Positions 8,178-15,492 of a stretch of 64,000 nucleotides of DNA are shown piece by piece. Under the pieces are notes generated by a model. That model was not told the DNA's origin. It was given only the letters and a program-made list of their open reading frames with translations, and did no database searches. The stretch lies in assembly GCF_030269325.1 (NCBI RefSeq), contig NZ_BSTD01000003.1, positions 620,001 to 684,000 on the forward strand. The letters run 5' to 3'. A program made the translations under genes and the position numbers. The stretch's first letter is position 1, and the number at the start of each line of letters is the position of its first letter. Source of the stretch: Amycolatopsis sp. NBRC 101858. GTDB taxonomy: Bacteria > Actinomycetota > Actinomycetes > Mycobacteriales > Pseudonocardiaceae.

Positions 8178-9143
8178 TCAGGTGACGTCGAAGTTCGGCA
8201 GGAAATGTGGATTCCTGTCTACGGTTGCTGCGCGTGTCTTTGTTCGCAGCCACTCGGCGAAGTCGCCTTCTTGCTCGAGCAGGTAGACGATTTCGCGTAG
8301 CTCGGCCAAGACGAATGTCTTCTGGGTAAGCGCGTTGCGACACTGCTCGACGGCGGTGTCTGCGAACCCCGATGCGGAGACGATGAGTCCGTGCACCCCC
8401 GCGCGACCGTAGACTCGGACGAGGTGCTGTGATACGCCGTCGACACCGAGCCGGTCCTTCCACCACTTGACCTCGACGAGGTACGGTTGATTGCCTAGCT
8501 CGATCAGACCGTCGATCTGCTCGCCGATTCGCCCGTCCTCATTGGCCAAGGTGAAGCTGTCTCGCACACTGAGCCCGTCGAGCTTGAAGACCTCGTTGAG
8601 CAGCGACTCCAGTTTCAACCCGCGCTGACGCGGGTCTGTCATGCCGAAGAGCTTCCCCAGCTCAGCACGTAGTTGTTGGCGAAGCGCCCGCTTCTCTGCT
8701 GCCGCCGCGGCCGCCTCGCGCTGCGGTCGAAGCCGCTCTTGGCGTTCGAGGTCTCGTTCGTGTTGCATCCGTACGAACGAGTCCTTCGCGCCCACGAGGT
8801 GGCGCACCTTCGCCACCAATCCCTGTGCTTTTAGCGCGTCCTCCTTCCAGGAGGTGGAGAAGTCTTCCCATTCGACAACTCGCCGGATGATCTCACGCCG
8901 AGACCTCAAGCCCGAGTCACCGTCTTCGTTGACCCGAGCAATCACCGTACGGGCGATCTCGTACTTGTTGATGGAGCTGCGGTTCGAGTCCACGCGGTAC
9001 TGCAAGTCGGCGAGATGGCGCTCGCTGACTCCACATGCGCGAAAGAACCCGACCGTGTCGGCCTTTGATCTGCGAAGCAGCGGAATCGTGTCGACGAGAA
9101 TGCCCACGAGGTCAGGTGGGAAGTGGTACGGGATGTCGGTCAT
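8178..9143 (-). CDS. Mrr-like restriction endonuclease (PD-(D/E)xK) family protein
   Basis: A 321-residue protein. Residues 1-110 are helical and unassigned. About 120-165 form a highly charged, probable coiled coil (RQERLRPQREAAAAA). The C-terminal third has the Mrr_cat layout: RGLKLESLLNEVFKLDGL, then D at about 210 in EQIDGLIEL and E-V-K at about 223-225 in YLVEVKWW, the PD-(D/E)xK catalytic triad. Such proteins cut modified foreign DNA or act in other DNA-directed defence. The gene has no link to polyketide synthesis. By eye its GC content is about 60 %, clearly below the 70 %-plus neighbours, and its codon choice is more relaxed, so it was probably acquired separately. I prefer ATG 9143 (GAGGTG six bases upstream) over GTG 9149. 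It lies between GT1 and the exporter genes and splits the cluster's otherwise continuous decoration/export block. Confidence 0.72.
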   Translation of the reverse strand: MTDIPYHFPPDLVGILVDTIPLLRRSKADTVGFFRACGVSERHLADLQYRVDSNRSSINKYEIARTVIARVNEDGDSGLRSRREIIRRVVEWEDFSTSWKEDALKAQGLVAKVRHLVGAKDSFVRMQHERDLERQERLRPQREAAAAAAEKRALRQQLRAELGKLFGMTDPRQRGLKLESLLNEVFKLDGLSVRDSFTLANEDGRIGEQIDGLIELGNQPYLVEVKWWKDRLGVDGVSQHLVRVYGRAGVHGLIVSASGFADTAVEQCRNALTQKTFVLAELREIVYLLEQEGDFAEWLRTKTRAATVDRNPHFLPNFDVT

Positions 9144-9300
9144 GATCACCTCAGTGCGAACTCACGAACCGTCATCATTCCACGGCGGTGATCCTCGAGG
9201 TGAACGGACGTCGGCGGGCCGTCCGGAGCGCAAGGTGGGTAATCAGATGATAATTCTGGAAAACACTCCCGACCAGCCACGGCGGGAGGTGTCCACGACT

Positions 9301-10140
9301 TCAAGCGGAGCGGCGGAAGCCCCGCGTCGCGACGATCGCACCCGTGATGCCGATCAGGCCCGCCGCGCCCAGCGCCGCCAGGCCGCCGATTCCGACGGGG
9401 TTCCCCAGCGCCAGGTTGCGCGACGCGTCGACGGAGTACGTCAGCGGGTTCACCGTGGCCACCGCGCGCAGCCACGCCGGCAGCGACGACAGCGGGACAT
9501 ACGCCGAAGACGCGAACATCAGCGGGAACATCACCATCGACGTGACGCCCTGCATCACCTCGACGTTCGAGATCCAGACGCCGATCGCCATGAACATCCA
9601 GCTGAGCGACCAGCCCACCGCGATGCACATCAGCCACGCCAGCAGCACGCCGGTGAAGCCGCCGCCGGGCGAGAACCCGAACAGCGTCGCCGCCAGCACC
9701 AGCATGATCGCCAGCTGCAGCGCGTGCCGCACGACGTCGGCGAGGCTGCGCGCCACCAGTACCGAAGCCGACGCGATCGGCAGCGTGCGGAACCGGGCCA
9801 CGACGCCGTTGCGCATGTCGTCGAGCAACCCGACGCCGGACTGCAGCGCCACCGAGAGCGAGCCCATCACCAGCACCGCGGGCATCAGGTAGTCGATGTA
9901 GGACACCCCGGCCGGGAACGAGCTGGTGCCGGCCAGGCTCGCGAACACCTGGCTGAACAGGATCAGCATGATGAGCGGCTGCAGCAGCCCCAGCAGCACC
10001 AGCGCCCGGGACGCCACGACCGCCCGCAGCGAACGGCCGGTCAGGATGATGATCTGCATCGGCACGCTGGTGCCGCGCCACGGGCCGGGCCCGGCCACCG
10101 TGGCTGCCGAGTCCGAAGTGGACAGTGTCGGTGCGCTCAT
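9301..10140 (-). CDS. DrrB-type ABC-2 transporter permease
   Basis: A 279-residue membrane protein with six hydrophobic segments and the ABC-2 signature region GLLDDMRNGVVARFRTLPIASASVLVARSLADVVR in the first cytoplasmic loop, followed by the PLTYSVDASRNLALG segment near the end. It pairs with the ATPase encoded three bases upstream to form a DrrAB-like exporter, a complex known to pump out the antibiotic the producer makes and so give self-resistance. ATG at 10138-10140 fits the short cytoplasmic N-terminus. No gene follows on this strand until the Mrr-like gene about 160 bases on. Substrate is inferred from cluster context. Confidence 0.9.
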   Translation of the reverse strand: MSAPTLSTSDSAATVAGPGPWRGTSVPMQIIILTGRSLRAVVASRALVLLGLLQPLIMLILFSQVFASLAGTSSFPAGVSYIDYLMPAVLVMGSLSVALQSGVGLLDDMRNGVVARFRTLPIASASVLVARSLADVVRHALQLAIMLVLAATLFGFSPGGGFTGVLLAWLMCIAVGWSLSWMFMAIGVWISNVEVMQGVTSMVMFPLMFASSAYVPLSSLPAWLRAVATVNPLTYSVDASRNLALGNPVGIGGLAALGAAGLIGITGAIVATRGFRRSA

Positions 10141-10143
10141 GGG

Positions 10144-11112
10144 TCAGGCCCTCTCGGTGACTGGGTGGGAATCCCGCGGCCCGGACAGCGCGAGGTACAC
10201 GTCGTCGAGCCGGGGGTCGACCAGGGCCAGCTCGACCGGCTCGACCTTGACGTCGTCGAGCGCGCGGACCACGCGCGCGAGGTCGGTGGACTTCTCCACC
10301 GGCACCGTCAGCGCGAGCCCGGCGAGTTCGTCCACTCCGGACACCCGCGCCTCCATCCCGGCGAGGCGGACGGCGTCCGCGGCGCGTTCGGCGTCGGGCT
10401 GGTCGGCCAGGGTCAGGGTGACCGTGCGCTTGCCGACCTGCGCCTTGAGCGAGGCCGAGGTGCCCGCGGCGATCACCTTTCCCTGGGCCAGCACGACGAT
10501 CTTGTCGGCGAGCCGGTCGGCCTCGTCGAGCATCTGGGTGGTGAGCAGCACGGTCGAGCCGTCGCGCACGAGCTGTTCGACGATCTCCCACATGGCGATC
10601 CGGGCCGCCGGGTCGAGGCCCGTCGTCGGCTCGTCGAGGAAGATCACGTCGGGGTGGCCGACCAGGCTGGCGGCCAGGTCGAGGCGCCGCCGCATGCCAC
10701 CCGAGTACGTCTTCGCCGGGCGGGAGGCCGCGTCGTGCAGGCCGAACGCCGTCAGCAGCTCGTCCGCCCGCTCCTTGGCCGCCTTGGTGGAGGCGCCGAG
10801 CAGGCGGGCGATCAGGATCAGGTTGCGGAAGCCGGAAAGCTGCTCGTCGACCGAGGCGAACTGGCCGGTGAGCCCGATGCGGCTGCGCAGGGCGACGGCG
10901 TCGCGCTGGACGTCCAGCCCGGCGACACTGGCGCGGCCCGAAGTCGGCGTCACCAAGGTGGTGAGCACGTTGACCAAAGTGGTCTTGCCGGCGCCGTTGT
11001 GGCCCAGCAGCCCGCACACGGTGCCGCGCGGCACCTGCAGGCTGACGTCGTCCAGCGCACGAACCTTGCCGAAGGTCTTGGTGATCCCCTCGGCCTCGAC
11101 GAACAACGTCAC
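10144..11112 (-). CDS. DrrA-type ABC transporter ATP-binding protein
   Basis: The 322-residue protein is a standard daunorubicin-resistance-type ATPase. Walker A is GHNGAGKTT (about 36-44), the Q-loop is LTGQFASVDE, the ABC signature is YSGGMRRRLD, Walker B is VIFLDEPTTG, and the switch region is TTQMLDEADRL. The C-terminal 100 residues form the DrrA-specific domain (VEPVELALVDPRLDDVYLAL). It energises the permease encoded just downstream. The start is GTG at 11112. The divergent promoter region towards GT2 contains a PimM-like site, so export and glycosylation could be switched together. Self-resistance to the macrolide is the likely job. Confidence 0.93.
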   Translation of the reverse strand: MTLFVEAEGITKTFGKVRALDDVSLQVPRGTVCGLLGHNGAGKTTLVNVLTTLVTPTSGRASVAGLDVQRDAVALRSRIGLTGQFASVDEQLSGFRNLILIARLLGASTKAAKERADELLTAFGLHDAASRPAKTYSGGMRRRLDLAASLVGHPDVIFLDEPTTGLDPAARIAMWEIVEQLVRDGSTVLLTTQMLDEADRLADKIVVLAQGKVIAAGTSASLKAQVGKRTVTLTLADQPDAERAADAVRLAGMEARVSGVDELAGLALTVPVEKSTDLARVVRALDDVKVEPVELALVDPRLDDVYLALSGPRDSHPVTERA

Positions 11113-11195
11113 GACCGCTTCCTTCCGCTGGCCGAATCGGACATGGCAACAGTTAACACAGGAGGAAGGCCCTTTTCCCTGCTCACCGCGGGACC

Positions 11196-11211
11196 CGAGG
11201 GGTTCGCCTAG
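11196..11211 (+). promoter_or_regulatory. PimM-like operator candidate between exporter and GT2
   Basis: CGAGGGGTTCGCCTAG matches 12 of 16 positions of CTVGGGAWWTCCCBAG. It ends seven bases before the -35 hexamer of the GT2 promoter described next and also lies upstream of the divergent exporter genes. Confidence 0.38.
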
Positions 11212-11217
11212 ACATGG

Positions 11218-11245
11218 TTGACTGCCCGCCGCGCGCGACTAGCTT
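11218..11245 (+). promoter_or_regulatory. GT2 promoter (TTGACT-16-TAGCTT), probably leaderless
   Basis: A -35 hexamer TTGACT (11218-11223) and a -10 hexamer TAGCTT (11240-11245) are spaced by 16 bases. The -10 ends seven bases before the GT2 ATG at 11253, the geometry expected for a leaderless actinobacterial transcript. This also argues against the in-frame ATG at 11214, which lies upstream of the -35 element. Confidence 0.6.
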
Positions 11246-11252
11246 TCGGTAC

Positions 11253-12464
11253 ATGACTCCCCCGCCGGGAAGCCACGTCGCCTTCCTCAACTATCCCGCC
11301 CACGGGCACCTCAACCCGACGCTGCCCGTGGCGGCCGAACTCGTGCGCCGCGGCCACCGGGTGAGCTACGTCGTGGCGGAGCAGTACGCCGATGCCGTGC
11401 GCGCCACCGGCGCCACCGTGCTGCCGTACGAGTCCCACGTGCCGAAGTCGTGGGACACCGTGGCGATCCCGGAGAAGATCACCGGCGACGTCGTCGCGGA
11501 GGCGGGCCTCGCCCAGGCGCTGGAAGGCTTCGCACCGCTGCGGACCGCGCTCGGCGCCTTCGAGGACGACCGGCCGGACGTCTTCGTGTACGACGCTTTC
11601 GGTTACGCCACCGGACGTCTGCTGGCGCGCAAGTGGGAGATCCCGGCGATCCTGTCGTGTTCGACGTTCGTCGCGAATGAGAAGTTTTCGCCGTACGCCT
11701 CGATGGCGGGCAAGGTCCCCGCGCCCGACCCGGAGCACCCCGCGCTCGCCAAGGCAGCGTCGGTGGTCGCGGACGTGCTCGCCGAGCACCTGCCCGGCAC
11801 GACCGCGGCGGACCTCGCGGAAGCGCGGGAAGACACCAAACTCGTGTTCCTGCCGAGGGAGTTCCAGCCCGGCGGCGACACCTTCGACGACGGGTACGCG
11901 TTCGTCGGGCCGTGTCTCGGCGACCGCGCGGGCGGCTGGACCCCGCCGGACGACCGGCCGGTGCTGCTGATCGCCATGGGCAGCTTCGGCTACCACCACC
12001 AGCGCGAGTTCTTCGCCTCGTGCCTCGAGGCGTTCGCCGGGTCGCCGTGGCACGTCGTCATGACGATCGGGCGTCTGGTCTCGCCGGCGGAGCTGGGCCC
12101 GGTGCCACCGAACTTCGAGCTGCACCCGTGGGTACCGCAGCCCGCCGTGCTGAGCCGGGCGAGCGGGTTCGTCTCGCACGCCGGGATGGGCAGCACCATG
12201 GAGTCGCTCGCGCTGGGCGTCCCACCGGTGGTCGTGCCCCGCACGCTGGAGCAGGAGATCGTCGCCGACCGGCTGGCCGAGCTCGGCCTCGGCGTCCGGG
12301 TCGACCCGGACGACGTCGTCGCGGCGTCGCTGCTGGAGGCCGTCACCGGCCTCGCCGAGGACGCCGGCGCGCACGAGCGCGTGGACCGGATGCGCGCGCA
12401 CATCACCGACGCCGGGGGCGCCGCGGCGGCCGCGGACCGCGTCGAGGCCCGACTGACCGCCTGA
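11253..12464 (+). CDS. MGT-family macrolide-type glycosyltransferase (GT2)
   Basis: A 403-residue GT-B enzyme with the N-terminal HVAFLNYPAHGHLNPTLP acceptor-site motif and a complete donor motif: VLLIAMGS, FELHPWVPQPAVL, FVSHAGMGSTMESLALGVP, then the TLEQE acidic/Gln pair that binds the sugar hydroxyls. Unlike GT1, all donor-site residues are in place. The start is ATG 11253, supported by a promoter whose -10 box sits seven bases upstream; the earlier in-frame ATG at 11214 is less likely. It is followed after 19 bases by the P450 gene, so glycosylation and oxidation genes share a transcript. Which sugar it attaches is unknown. Confidence 0.93.
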   Translation: MTPPPGSHVAFLNYPAHGHLNPTLPVAAELVRRGHRVSYVVAEQYADAVRATGATVLPYESHVPKSWDTVAIPEKITGDVVAEAGLAQALEGFAPLRTALGAFEDDRPDVFVYDAFGYATGRLLARKWEIPAILSCSTFVANEKFSPYASMAGKVPAPDPEHPALAKAASVVADVLAEHLPGTTAADLAEAREDTKLVFLPREFQPGGDTFDDGYAFVGPCLGDRAGGWTPPDDRPVLLIAMGSFGYHHQREFFASCLEAFAGSPWHVVMTIGRLVSPAELGPVPPNFELHPWVPQPAVLSRASGFVSHAGMGSTMESLALGVPPVVVPRTLEQEIVADRLAELGLGVRVDPDDVVAASLLEAVTGLAEDAGAHERVDRMRAHITDAGGAAAAADRVEARLTA

Positions 12465-12483
12465 TCCCAGGAGTGAATTCGAC

Positions 12484-13668
12484 GTGGACACCACCGAGCT
12501 GACCGCTGCCCCGGAAATCGCCCCGGACGGCGGCGCTTCCCTGCTGACCTGGCTGGAGAAGATGCGGGCGGACACGCCCGTGTGGCAGGACGAGGCCGGG
12601 GCCTGGCACGTGTTCCGGTCCGCCGACGTCCGCCGCGTCAGCACCGACGCGCAGCTGTTCTCCTCGGACACGACGCGCCTGACCTCGCCCGGGGACCAGG
12701 CGCCCCCGGGCACGCTGCTGGTCATCGACCCGCCCGAGCACCGCAAGCTGCGCCGCCTGGTCAGCCAGGCGTTCACCCCCAAGGTGGTCGCCGACCTCGC
12801 GCCGCGGATCACCGAGCTGACCCGGGAGCTGCTGGCCGAGGTCAAGCCCGGCGCGACGGAGTTCGACCTGGTCGACGTGCTGGCCTACCCGCTGCCGGTG
12901 ATCGTCATCGCCGAGCTGCTGGGCGTGCCCGCCACGGACCGCGCCCTGTTCCGGGGCTGGGCCGAGGCGCTGATGGCGCTGCAGGTCGACGACCCCAGCA
13001 CCGGCGAGAAGCTGGCCATCGCGATCGAGGAGATGGAGGCGTACCTCAACGCCCAGATCGCCTCCCGGCGCGCCGAACCCCGCGACGACCTGCTGACCCG
13101 GCTCGTGGAGTCCTCGATCGACGGCGAGCGGCTGACCGACGAGGAGGTCGGCAACTTCACCGCGTTGCTGCTGCTGGCCGGGCACGTCACCACCACCATG
13201 CTGCTCGGCAACGTGCTGCTCTGCCTGGAGGACGCCCCCGGCGTCTACGAGCGGGTGCGGGCCGAGCCGTCGCTGGTCGAGCCGCTGCTCGAAGAGGTGC
13301 TGCGGCTGCGGCCGCCGTTCCCCCGGGTGGTCCGGGTGACCACGACCGACGTCGAGGTGGCCGGCACGGTGATCCCCGCCGACTCGATCGTCTGGGCGTG
13401 GGTGGTGTCCGCGAACTACGACGAGCGCGAGTTCGCCGACCCCGCGCGGTTCGACCTGGCCCGCAAGCCCAACACGCACGCCGCGTTCGGGCACGGCATC
13501 CACTTCTGCCTGGGTGCGCCGCTGGCGCGGCTCGAGGGGCGGATCGCGCTGGAGCTGCTGTTCGAGCGCTTCGAGCACCTGCGGATCGCCCCGGGTGCGG
13601 AGGTGCCGTTCCACGCCGGCGGCGTGTTCGGCGTCCAGCAGCTGCCGGTCACGACCACCGCGGGCTGA
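12484..13668 (+). CDS. Cytochrome P450 monooxygenase
   Basis: A 394-residue soluble P450 expected to hydroxylate or epoxidise the macrolide or a sugar. The heme-thiolate loop is FGHGIHFCLGAPLARLE with Cys342. The K-helix ExxR is EEVLRLRPP. The I-helix reads LLLLAGHVTTT, with Val235 where many P450s have Glu or Asp before the Thr pair; the same change occurs in several actinomycete macrolide P450s that remain active. The heme Cys shows that this is a true P450 and not a DesVIII-type helper protein for glycosyltransferases, which lack it. GTG 12484 has GGAG about ten bases upstream. It is cotranscribed with GT2. A redox partner (ferredoxin) gene is not seen nearby. Confidence 0.94.
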   Translation: MDTTELTAAPEIAPDGGASLLTWLEKMRADTPVWQDEAGAWHVFRSADVRRVSTDAQLFSSDTTRLTSPGDQAPPGTLLVIDPPEHRKLRRLVSQAFTPKVVADLAPRITELTRELLAEVKPGATEFDLVDVLAYPLPVIVIAELLGVPATDRALFRGWAEALMALQVDDPSTGEKLAIAIEEMEAYLNAQIASRRAEPRDDLLTRLVESSIDGERLTDEEVGNFTALLLLAGHVTTTMLLGNVLLCLEDAPGVYERVRAEPSLVEPLLEEVLRLRPPFPRVVRVTTTDVEVAGTVIPADSIVWAWVVSANYDEREFADPARFDLARKPNTHAAFGHGIHFCLGAPLARLEGRIALELLFERFEHLRIAPGAEVPFHAGGVFGVQQLPVTTTAG

Positions 13669-13712
13669 CCGGCCGGGGAACCGCTCGCGAGCGGAAAGTG
13701 AACGCCCGGATA

Positions 13713-13761
13713 CCGCACTACCGAAGGTGCGGCCCGGGGTGCCGTACCTCCGGTGGTGCGG
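13713..13761 (+). terminator. Imperfect hairpin after the P450 gene
   Basis: CCGCACTACCGAA (13713-13725) can pair with TCCGGTGGTGCGG (13749-13761), with one wobble and one mismatch, 45 bases after the P450 stop. There is no T-tract. It ends 35 bases before the -35 box of the regulator promoter, so it could instead be an operator. Confidence 0.35.
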
Positions 13762-13795
13762 ACCCCAGTGTTAGCCCCCAACCCCCCGACCGGCA

Positions 13796-13824
13796 TTGAC
13801 GGGCCATACCCCGTTGGCTAGCGT
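13796..13824 (+). promoter_or_regulatory. PAS-LuxR gene promoter (TTGACG-17-TAGCGT)
   Basis: A near-consensus sigma-70-type (HrdB-like) promoter has -35 TTGACG at 13796-13801 and -10 TAGCGT at 13819-13824 with the ideal 17-base spacer. Transcription would begin near 13831, leaving about 220 bases of leader before the start codon at 14052. Confidence 0.6.
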
Positions 13825-14051
13825 ACGAGACGTCGTTTGGTTTGTTTCCAACGAAACGGACCGAAGCGCAGCTGGCCGGGTGGACTCGAGGATCCTTCTG
13901 GGGAAGGGCTCGAGGTTTCCGCTGGGGTGGTGTGAATAACCCGCCCGGACAGCTGCCGCCGACCCTCTTGAGGGGAGCTCGGGGGTCGTCGACGCCTTTT
14001 GTCCGTGGACAATGCCTCGAAACGTAGAACGAATCTGGGGGTTCGAACTCG

Positions 14052-14744
14052 ATGAACACGCGTGTCGATTCCTTGGCCGAGCGGCCGGCGGCGGTACCGC
14101 ACGGCCTGCCGGCCGTCGCCGAAAGACAGAACCAGAACGTCCCCGCCTTCGACTTGTCCGATGTCTGCATCGCGAATCTGGGACCCGACCTCCGGGTGAT
14201 CGAGGCCAATGGCGACTTTCTCCGTCAGCTGGGCCGGACCGCGTCCGAGGTTTTCGGACAGAGCTTTGTGGACTTCGTGCACCCGAGTGCCAAACAGTTC
14301 ACCCTCCAGCAGCTGGCGCGCCTGAACGAAGGCCGCCGGGACCGCTTCAGCGCCCGCCTGGTGGGCGTGCGGCCGTCCCAGCCGGTGCTCTCGGGCGGGC
14401 TGACCGGCATCGCGGTGCGCAGCCAGTCCGGCCAGGTCACCACGATCGTCGTGCTGATCAAGCCGGACCGCGCCGCGGAGGCCCCGCGGCCGGCGATCGA
14501 GAAGACCAAGCTCCTCAGCGAGCTCGACGCCAAGGTCCTGGAGGGTGTCGCGGCCGGGATTTCGACCGTGCAGCTCGCGTCGAAGCTGTACCTGAGCAGG
14601 CAGGGCATCGAGTACCACGTCGGCGCGATGCTGCGGCAGTTCAAGTCGCCGAACCGCTCGGCGCTGGTCTCGAAGGCGTACTCGCAGGGCATCCTGTGCA
14701 TCGGCCAGTGGCCGCCGAAGGTGACCCCGCAGTACATCCGCTGA
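14052..14744 (+). CDS. PAS-LuxR transcriptional activator (PimM-like)
   Basis: A 230-residue regulator with an N-terminal PAS sensor domain (about residues 33-125, with ANLGPDLRVIEANGDFLRQLG and GQSFVDFVHPSAK) and a C-terminal LuxR/GerE helix-turn-helix (about 155-215, AGISTVQLASKLYLSRQGIEYHVGAMLRQF). This two-domain architecture defines the PimM/AmphRIV/NysRIV family, activators conserved in polyene and polyol macrolide clusters. PimM binds CTVGGGAWWTCCCBAG over -35 regions, and five imperfect matches occur at key promoters of this window. ATG 14052 is preceded by a GGGGG run about 11 bases upstream. The first 30 residues are an extra extension compared with PimM (192 residues). I infer that it is the direct activator of the decoration genes. 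Confidence 0.9.
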   Translation: MNTRVDSLAERPAAVPHGLPAVAERQNQNVPAFDLSDVCIANLGPDLRVIEANGDFLRQLGRTASEVFGQSFVDFVHPSAKQFTLQQLARLNEGRRDRFSARLVGVRPSQPVLSGGLTGIAVRSQSGQVTTIVVLIKPDRAAEAPRPAIEKTKLLSELDAKVLEGVAAGISTVQLASKLYLSRQGIEYHVGAMLRQFKSPNRSALVSKAYSQGILCIGQWPPKVTPQYIR

Positions 14745-14756
14745 ACGCTTCCCCCG

Positions 14757-14825
14757 GGGCCGCCCGGGTTGGGATCGATGTCCGGTTCGTACCGGTATCG
14801 ACCCGGCCCGGGCGGCCCTTTCCCA
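14757..14825 (+). terminator. Strong hairpin terminator after PAS-LuxR gene
   Basis: A perfect 12-base stem (14757-14768 with 14807-14818, all G/C) is extended inward by a bulged GGGATCGAT/ATCGACCC pairing, then followed by TTTCCC. It starts 12 bases after the regulator stop codon. Confidence 0.65.
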
Positions 14826-14839
14826 TGCGGCGGGAACCC

Positions 14840-14855
14840 TCCGGGAAATCCCCTC
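14840..14855 (+). promoter_or_regulatory. PimM-like operator candidate with perfect GGGAAATCCC core
   Basis: The ten central bases 14843-14852 match the core of the PimM consensus exactly; including the flanks, 12 of 16 positions agree. A TATCCT -10-like hexamer follows at 14897-14902, ahead of the 48-codon gene at 14959. This is the best core match in the window. Confidence 0.45.
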
Positions 14856-14958
14856 GAATGCGGGTCGCAACGGGTGCGCCCGGCAGTACCCTGCGCTATC
14901 CTGCGAAGGCAGCGACCGATTTCACGACGGCGGCCGGAACTGGGAAAGGTGAAGCGAA

Positions 14959-15105
14959 GTGGGTATTTTCGGAAAAAAGGAAGACGATTCCAAGAAGAAG
15001 CCGTCCGACTCCAAGGCGGACAACGCCAAGGCCGATGACGAAAAGAACCGCAAGCGCCGCAGCCGCCTTTTGGGTGGCGCGTACGGCGGCGGCAGCGGCG
15101 GCTGA
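14959..15105 (+). CDS. Small highly charged protein of 48 residues, unknown function
   Basis: GTG 14959 opens a 48-codon frame with a clear ribosome site (GAAAGGTGAA about eight bases upstream) and a hairpin terminator after the stop. The protein has a short hydrophobic N-terminus (MGIFGKK), a Lys/Asp/Ser-rich centre of about 22 residues, a basic cluster NRKRRSRLL at 29-38, and a Gly-rich tail GGAYGGGSGG. It has no Cys and no membrane segment. The charged middle and Gly-rich tail suggest a disordered protein. I recognise no family. Its own candidate promoter carries the best PAS-LuxR operator-like core in the window, and it directly follows the regulator gene, so it is probably part of the regulon. 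It could be a regulatory micro-protein, a nucleic-acid-binding peptide, or a precursor peptide, but nothing proves any of these. Confidence 0.6.
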   Translation: MGIFGKKEDDSKKKPSDSKADNAKADDEKNRKRRSRLLGGAYGGGSGG

Positions 15106-15127
15106 GCAGGCACACCGCTGACCGGTG

Positions 15128-15174
15128 ATCGGGTGGGACGAGGGAGACCTCGGACCACCCGATTCGCGTTTTCC
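15128..15174 (+). terminator. Two-tier hairpin with GAGA tetraloop after the 48-aa gene
   Basis: The outer stem pairs ATCGGGTGG (15128-15136) with CCACCCGAT (15155-15163). The inner stem CGAGG/CCTCG closes a GAGA loop. TCGCGTTTT follows. It begins 22 bases after the stop of the small gene. Confidence 0.65.
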
Positions 15175-15430
15175 GGGGGTTTCGGGTGCGGGCGCGCGAT
15201 GCGGTCACGGGATGTTGGTCAGTTTCCACCAGTGATTCCGGGCGGCTACCGTGTGACAACGGCGGTCGCACGGGGCGTGACCGCTGTGGGCGGTTCAGGG
15301 GGTGGTCCGGTGTGGTCCGTAGGGGTCGCCTCGCGGCGGGTGGCTCCGCTCGATTCAGCCCGGGACGCGAGGGCGGTGGGGCGCCCCGGTCCCGCCGAAG
15401 GACCTCGCTCACCCGGGGGAGGCCGCACGC

Positions 15431-15473
15431 AAAAAAGGCCGCCTCCACCGGACCGCGTCCGCTGAAGGCGACC
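15431..15473 (-). terminator. Rho-independent terminator after the KAS III-like gene
   Basis: Read on the minus strand, a 16-17-base stem (with wobble pairs and one mismatch, loop GCG) ends in GGCC followed by six T residues (15436-15431). It lies 20 bases past the KAS III-like stop codon. Confidence 0.72.
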
Positions 15474-15492
15474 TCCGTGCTCCGCTCCTGCC

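Larger units (their letters stand above)
13669..14051 (+). promoter_or_regulatory. P450 to PAS-LuxR intergenic region with a ~220-base leader
   Basis: This 383-base gap holds, in order, a short palindrome (13681-13694), a 13-base imperfect inverted repeat (13713-13761), a strong promoter (13796-13824) and an untranslated leader of roughly 220 bases before the PAS-LuxR start. The leader contains one CAACGAAA element (13849-13856). A 61-codon frame from TTG 13842 has no ribosome site, and I do not call it. Confidence 0.55.
15106..15492. other. Convergent intergenic region, no gene seen
   Basis: The gap between the small plus-strand gene and the end of the minus-strand KAS III-like gene is 387 bases. 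It has a terminator at each side (listed separately). Between about 15175 and 15430 I see only GC-rich sequence with shadow frames and no ribosome site or RNA structure I can support. Confidence 0.5.

Noticed and set aside
13681..13694. Perfect 14-base palindrome CCGCTCGCGAGCGG as terminator
   Set aside because: Stem of only five pairs around a four-base loop and no T-tract; such palindromes are common in this GC range.
13842..14027. 61-codon frame in the PAS-LuxR leader
   Set aside because: TTG start, no ribosome site, unconvincing composition. A leader peptide cannot be excluded but is not supported.
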